From assembly GCA_034508935.3 (NCBI GenBank), contig CM067443.1, positions 16,416,190 to 16,480,189 on the forward strand: DNA of 64,000 bases. The letters run 5' to 3'. The position numbers and the translations under genes were made by a program. The DNA comes from Berghia stephanieae. Taxonomy: Eukaryota > Mollusca > Gastropoda > Nudibranchia > Aeolidiidae. How positions within the stretch are numbered: position 1 is the stretch's first letter; each line of letters opens with the position of its first letter. This document shows positions 60,195 through 64,000 of the stretch, one piece after another. The notes beneath the pieces were generated by a model. The model saw only the letters and a list, made by a program, of their open reading frames with translations, made no database searches and had not been told where the DNA came from.

Positions 60195-62607
60195 GGGGAT
60201 CCTTAGTCACCCCGCAATTGAGTGACTAAGGCAGTCTGACTAATTTATGCTTTGTAACTTAGTAAACCCGACCTATGGGTGACTATGGCATGCTATAAAG
60301 TAAAATATTACATTGTACTTTAATGGTGCTAGGTGAGCGCTATATAAAATACTTAATTATTAAACATATAACTATGAAGAGGTTGAGACTTCAGTCTGAA
60401 TATTAAAATTAAAAAAAAATATTTGAAATTTTGACCATTTTTATGAAACATAGCCATTCTCAAAATGTGTGTAAAAATAACTCATAATAATAATACTGTA
60501 TCAGTAAGCAGAAAACACCATTGTAGAGCCAACTTAAAAACTAACAATTGGATCAGCATCCAGACCCATCTGGACCCTTTAAGGAACAAGAAAATGGTAC
60601 TCTAATATTAATATTAATTAAATTGTTTTAAAATATTGCGATCTATGATTGTCATCTTCTTTATGATGGTTTTCACCCTCGAAGTCGGTGTCTGACTCCT
60701 CTGATAAAACTGCATTGTCTTCGGCATCATCACTTTCTACACGTGGTACGGATATATTATCTGCCTCCAGGACATCTATAGCTTCTGATGGCAATTCTTC
60801 AAAATCATCGGACGCTGTTGAAGGTCCTGCTTATGGGTTAATATCCTCAACGCCAATACTGCGTCCAGGAATCACATAATCTTTTTCTTACGTGGCTTAG
60901 TCTTCGCGGAAGCTGTAGAGTCCCCAAACAGCATTTTGTGCAAACGATCAAAAAAAGCTTCAAAATTCTAGAAATAGAGGAATTAGCATCCCTCTGAGCA
61001 GCTGTATGAGGATCTTTTGGAAGTCTATTCAGAACGGGTTGTGGGTCTACTGGATAAATTCCGCACTTGCGAAATCCTGACATCAAATCCACTTCCTGAT
61101 TTGGTAGCTGTTGCATAAGTTTCTTTATAAGTTTTGGAAATATATCCTTTGGCACAGTTCCGGCACTTTTCCTGGAAGACAGTTTGTATTCTGTTAGAAA
61201 TTCCGCCATTGTCTCTTTATTGTTGCAAAATAAGCCACATCCAATGGCTGGCATAAATGTGTTGAGTTTGGTAGCAAACACACAGATGAAATATTGTTTC
61301 TTTAGCATACGTGGAGGATTTCATTTAAAAAATGTGATGAGATTTTATCCCTTATGAAGACCTTTTTGCTATCTGGGTCAAGTTTCCTGCAGTATGGCAA
61401 TGTAATTGTCCTGAACCAATCTTGAAAGCATATCACATCAAACCACCCGGATTTAGTGTGGTTATATCTTGCTTGGGGAGGACCTCTCTTAGTAATGTAT
61501 TCCATAAATGATCATTTTTATACACTATATAGGCTGGCAGGACAGTTCCTGCCGCAGTGCCTGTGAGCATAAGACTGGTCGATGACTTAGCGGATGATAG
61601 CGGCAACAACGTTTGAAGATCATTCTTCTTCGCCCAGGGTCGTCCGTTAACTTTGTTTCATCATCATTTATTATGTTCTCGGGACTTACACCATCAAGAC
61701 TCTTTTCTAACTCTTTGAAATAAGCTGACACCGTGTCATGATTCACACCAGCTCGCTTTTTAGATATGTTCTGGCATAGACGATTTTATATTTGATCCTT
61801 ATGTCGATTCATAAAAGAATACACCCAGTCTTGTCCTGGTACATTGTTTTTGAATTTTTAAACTGTTAATCCTTGTTTTTCAAGTACCATCTTCAACGTC
61901 ATGCGCAAATCTAAAGTGTAAAAGGAAAGCCTCAATCGGAAATGAATAATAAGTGTTCAACTATTGCTTTTTCTTTTTCAATGGTCCAAACAGTGTGCCC
62001 TCCTGGGGGTCGTTGTGTTTGATGACTTTGTTTCGATTGAGGTATCTTTGAAAGACTGAACGAGTGATGCTGCATTTTAAGCAAATAGCTTTTTGTGAAG
62101 TACCAGCTTTACATTCTTCCTATGCTTTAATAAAAATGTCTTCTGGTGTTCTAGTGTAGACTCGTGCACCAGGCTTGGGTTTGTGATGTCTCGGCATGTT
62201 GAGTGATCTGTATCAATCAGCCAGTTAGCTCTTCTGGAATTGAAAAAGGAAAAAAAAGAAAGATTCAGTGATGCCTGGCTTGCACATTGGCTTTGTAATT
62301 TATTTTTACACCTTACCCATAGGATCCCATTTCTTTCTACCACACAATGATATTGACCAAGTCATCTGAATATCAACCGCTCTTGTGTGGTTGTGGTAGC
62401 TTCTGATAGGGCGTCTTTTACTTTACTTCTTTCCTACTTCTGTTGCTGCGGGCTCAAAACCTCTGTCACTTTCATTTGTTTGATAAAAGCTGTTTTCTAA
62501 ATTTTGTAGGTATACTGTTATGAAAACGAGGACTTTAAAATACCTCTAAAGAGGTGACTTAGTCACCCCAATACTGCCGATAAATAAGGGGGTGACTAAG
62601 GAACCCC
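60195..62607 (-). mobile_element. Pogo/Tigger-type DNA transposon with decayed transposase
   Basis: Ends: GGGGATCCTTAGTCACCCC at the left and the complement of GGGTGACTAAGGAACCCC at the right. Minus strand, from 62197 down: MPRHHKPKPGARVYTRTPED and a psq-type helix-turn-helix (KAICLKCSITRSVFQRYL), then HTVWTIEKEKAIVEHLLF, VPGQDWVYSFMNRHKD, MNHDTVSAYFKELEKSLDGV, INDDETKLTDDPG (DDE catalytic region), PPQARYNHTKSGWFDVICFQ, DWFRTITLPYCRKL, KISSHF, MAEFLTEYKLS, GFRKCGIYPVDPQPVLNRLP. Order and wording match pogo-like DDE_1 transposases. Several frameshifts and stops (for example in the first helix block and before 61505) make it inactive. Tail to about 60850. Confidence 0.8.
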
Positions 62608-63287
62608 AGGTAAAACCTTTTAAAGGATAAAAATGTTTTAAAAGCTGTCATACAATTATCAATCTTGTCATAAAAAACCTGAAATTAAAAAAAATAGATA
62701 CACAGCTACAATAGTAAAGTTGGTACTCATCAATGTTTACAGGAAAAATGCAGCAGTCAATTGTCAAGAACGTGGGACAGTCATCTTGGGAAAAAAAAGG
62801 ACCGCGCTAAAAATTCTGCTGACATATTCACATTGCCATCTTATTTAATTAAAAATTACTATCAGATTAGAAAATGACAAAAAACATCACCCATTTTCAA
62901 TTATTATCTTGTAAACGAGTTTCAAAAGTAGTAATTTTATTTTTCTGTTTCGTGCCTTAGTCACCCCACTATGCCTAATTCACCCCAGTTGGCGGTACAG
63001 TTTTATAGCTACATTAACTGCACAATGGTTCACGAGAAAAACACGTAAGACCTATTTCATACAAAACAAGCCATCAGTACAGAGTGATTTTTGGACAACA
63101 ACAGATAGAACAGTCGAGGGTGCTTTTAGCCGAGCACTCAATTATGCCTGAACGAGCAGCCAATTTGTATGCAGTGCCTGACACAAGGACACAACAGTAC
63201 AAATAGAAACATGTTCCCATTGTCACCATGCGGTCATTCACGTAACATCAATAGCTTGACACAATACTGCATCATAACGACTGATGT

Positions 63288-63296
63288 AAATGATGA

Positions 63297-63337
<41 letters not shown>

Positions 63338-63350
63338 ATGATGATGATGG
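63288..63350. repeat. (GAT)n microsatellite
   Basis: GAT run with one GATGGAT slip and one ATATG slip. Confidence 0.95.
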
Positions 63351-63416
63351 CTATAGTCATAGCGTTCTAATACAATTTTATAGGTATGCCGACTCCATAC
63401 TGTCATCCAAATGTAG

Positions 63417-63665
63417 TAGTCCTTCAGAGCCATTCGGTCCATGGAACCGGAGTTTATCCCGGTTTCTATAGCATGAAACGGACAATAGTAATTGATTGAA
63501 ACACTTTCAAGTACTTTCCGCCAGATATAACTGACCCAGCTACCCAATCACTGCCGGCTGGGCTGAGAGGTCAGGAAAATAATTTCGACTGCACTCGGGA
63601 TCGATCTCCGTCCCTTTGCGTGTGAAGCGAGTGCTCTATCTAGCAACTGAGTTATCTTGACTCCC
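63417..63665 (-). repeat. SINE family 2, full-length copy
   Basis: Minus strand: GGGAGTCAAGATAACTCAGT, TGCTAGATAGAGCACTCGCT (A-box region), GGGATCGATCCCGAG (B-box-like), body to CTGAAGGACTAC. Matches 10.85-11.09 kb. Confidence 0.7.
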
Positions 63666-64000
63666 AAGTGTCACCAAGTCTGACAAAAATAGGCTATAAA
63701 ACGCGTAAAATGATTATCGCAGTATTTTTGGAAAGAAAAAAATATAATTAGACGCAAGGGAGAAAGAACACTGTCTGTGTCAACACCGGTTGCCGACATT
63801 TAAATTTGATCCAGCTGTGTTCTGCGAGTTTGTTTGTCTGTCCGTCTGCCCGTGGTTATTAGTGTAGTTGATTATAACTACTTGATAAAAACTATTATAA
63901 TATAATTTTGCACGATAGAATTACCTCAAAACTAGCAAAATTGAATGAGATTGACGATTAAACAGTTTGGATAGTTCGTGAATCGAAAGTTAAGTAAAAG

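Overview
The window is animal nuclear DNA. Genes are split by GT-AG introns, repeats dominate, and LINEs, SINEs, DNA transposons, Penelope-type retroelements and very long trinucleotide arrays are all present. A single-exon class A GPCR relic resembling mollusc chemosensory receptors, and an orphan protein family I remember only from molluscs and annelids, point to a lophotrochozoan, most likely a gastropod mollusc. That placement is inference.

Region 0.6-13.0 kb: the only well-resolved host gene. Eight forward exons encode the C-terminal half of one TIR domain, a second nearly complete TIR domain, a third divergent TIR domain, and a charged tail ending in a CAAX box (CIVL). All three TIR domains keep a glutamate at or near the position that is catalytic in TIR NADases. 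The copy carries a frame disturbance in exon 5 and a TAG just before the CAAX tail, so it is either a decaying paralogue or affected by sequence errors. Its introns hold minisatellites, SINEs, LINE ends, a pogo-type MITE and a 700-base AAT/GAT array.

Region 13-30 kb: a Jockey-like LINE end, a palindromic retroelement with target-site duplications, one LTR and pol remains of a Ty3/Gypsy fossil, local tandem repeats, a complete but frameshifted chemosensory-type GPCR pseudogene, several copies of a short MITE that carries the octamer TGACGTCA, and a 2.8-kb composite element with long inverted ends.

Region 30-43 kb: a CpG-type promoter with NRF1 and ETS sites and a tiny candidate first exon, scattered candidate exons (one with 22-residue repeats), a 1.4-kb GTA array whose unit phase slips constantly (probably unpolished sequence), a second palindromic element inserted cleanly into a LINE, a RT-bearing LINE, and the main exon of the orphan lophotrochozoan gene.

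Region 43-64 kb: mostly repeats. These are an L2/CR1-like LINE, a 690-base trinucleotide block, a Mutator/Kolobok-type DNA transposon, a recent 422-bp tandem duplication, several long palindromes, a Jockey-like RT running into a CAC/CAT array, a LINE end with an ATT tail, a head-to-head Penelope-type remnant, and a decayed pogo-type transposon with recognisable ends.

Apart from the TIR exons there is no sign of genes acting together. The window reads as a repeat-rich, gene-poor stretch. No standard tRNA, rRNA or CRISPR locus was seen.
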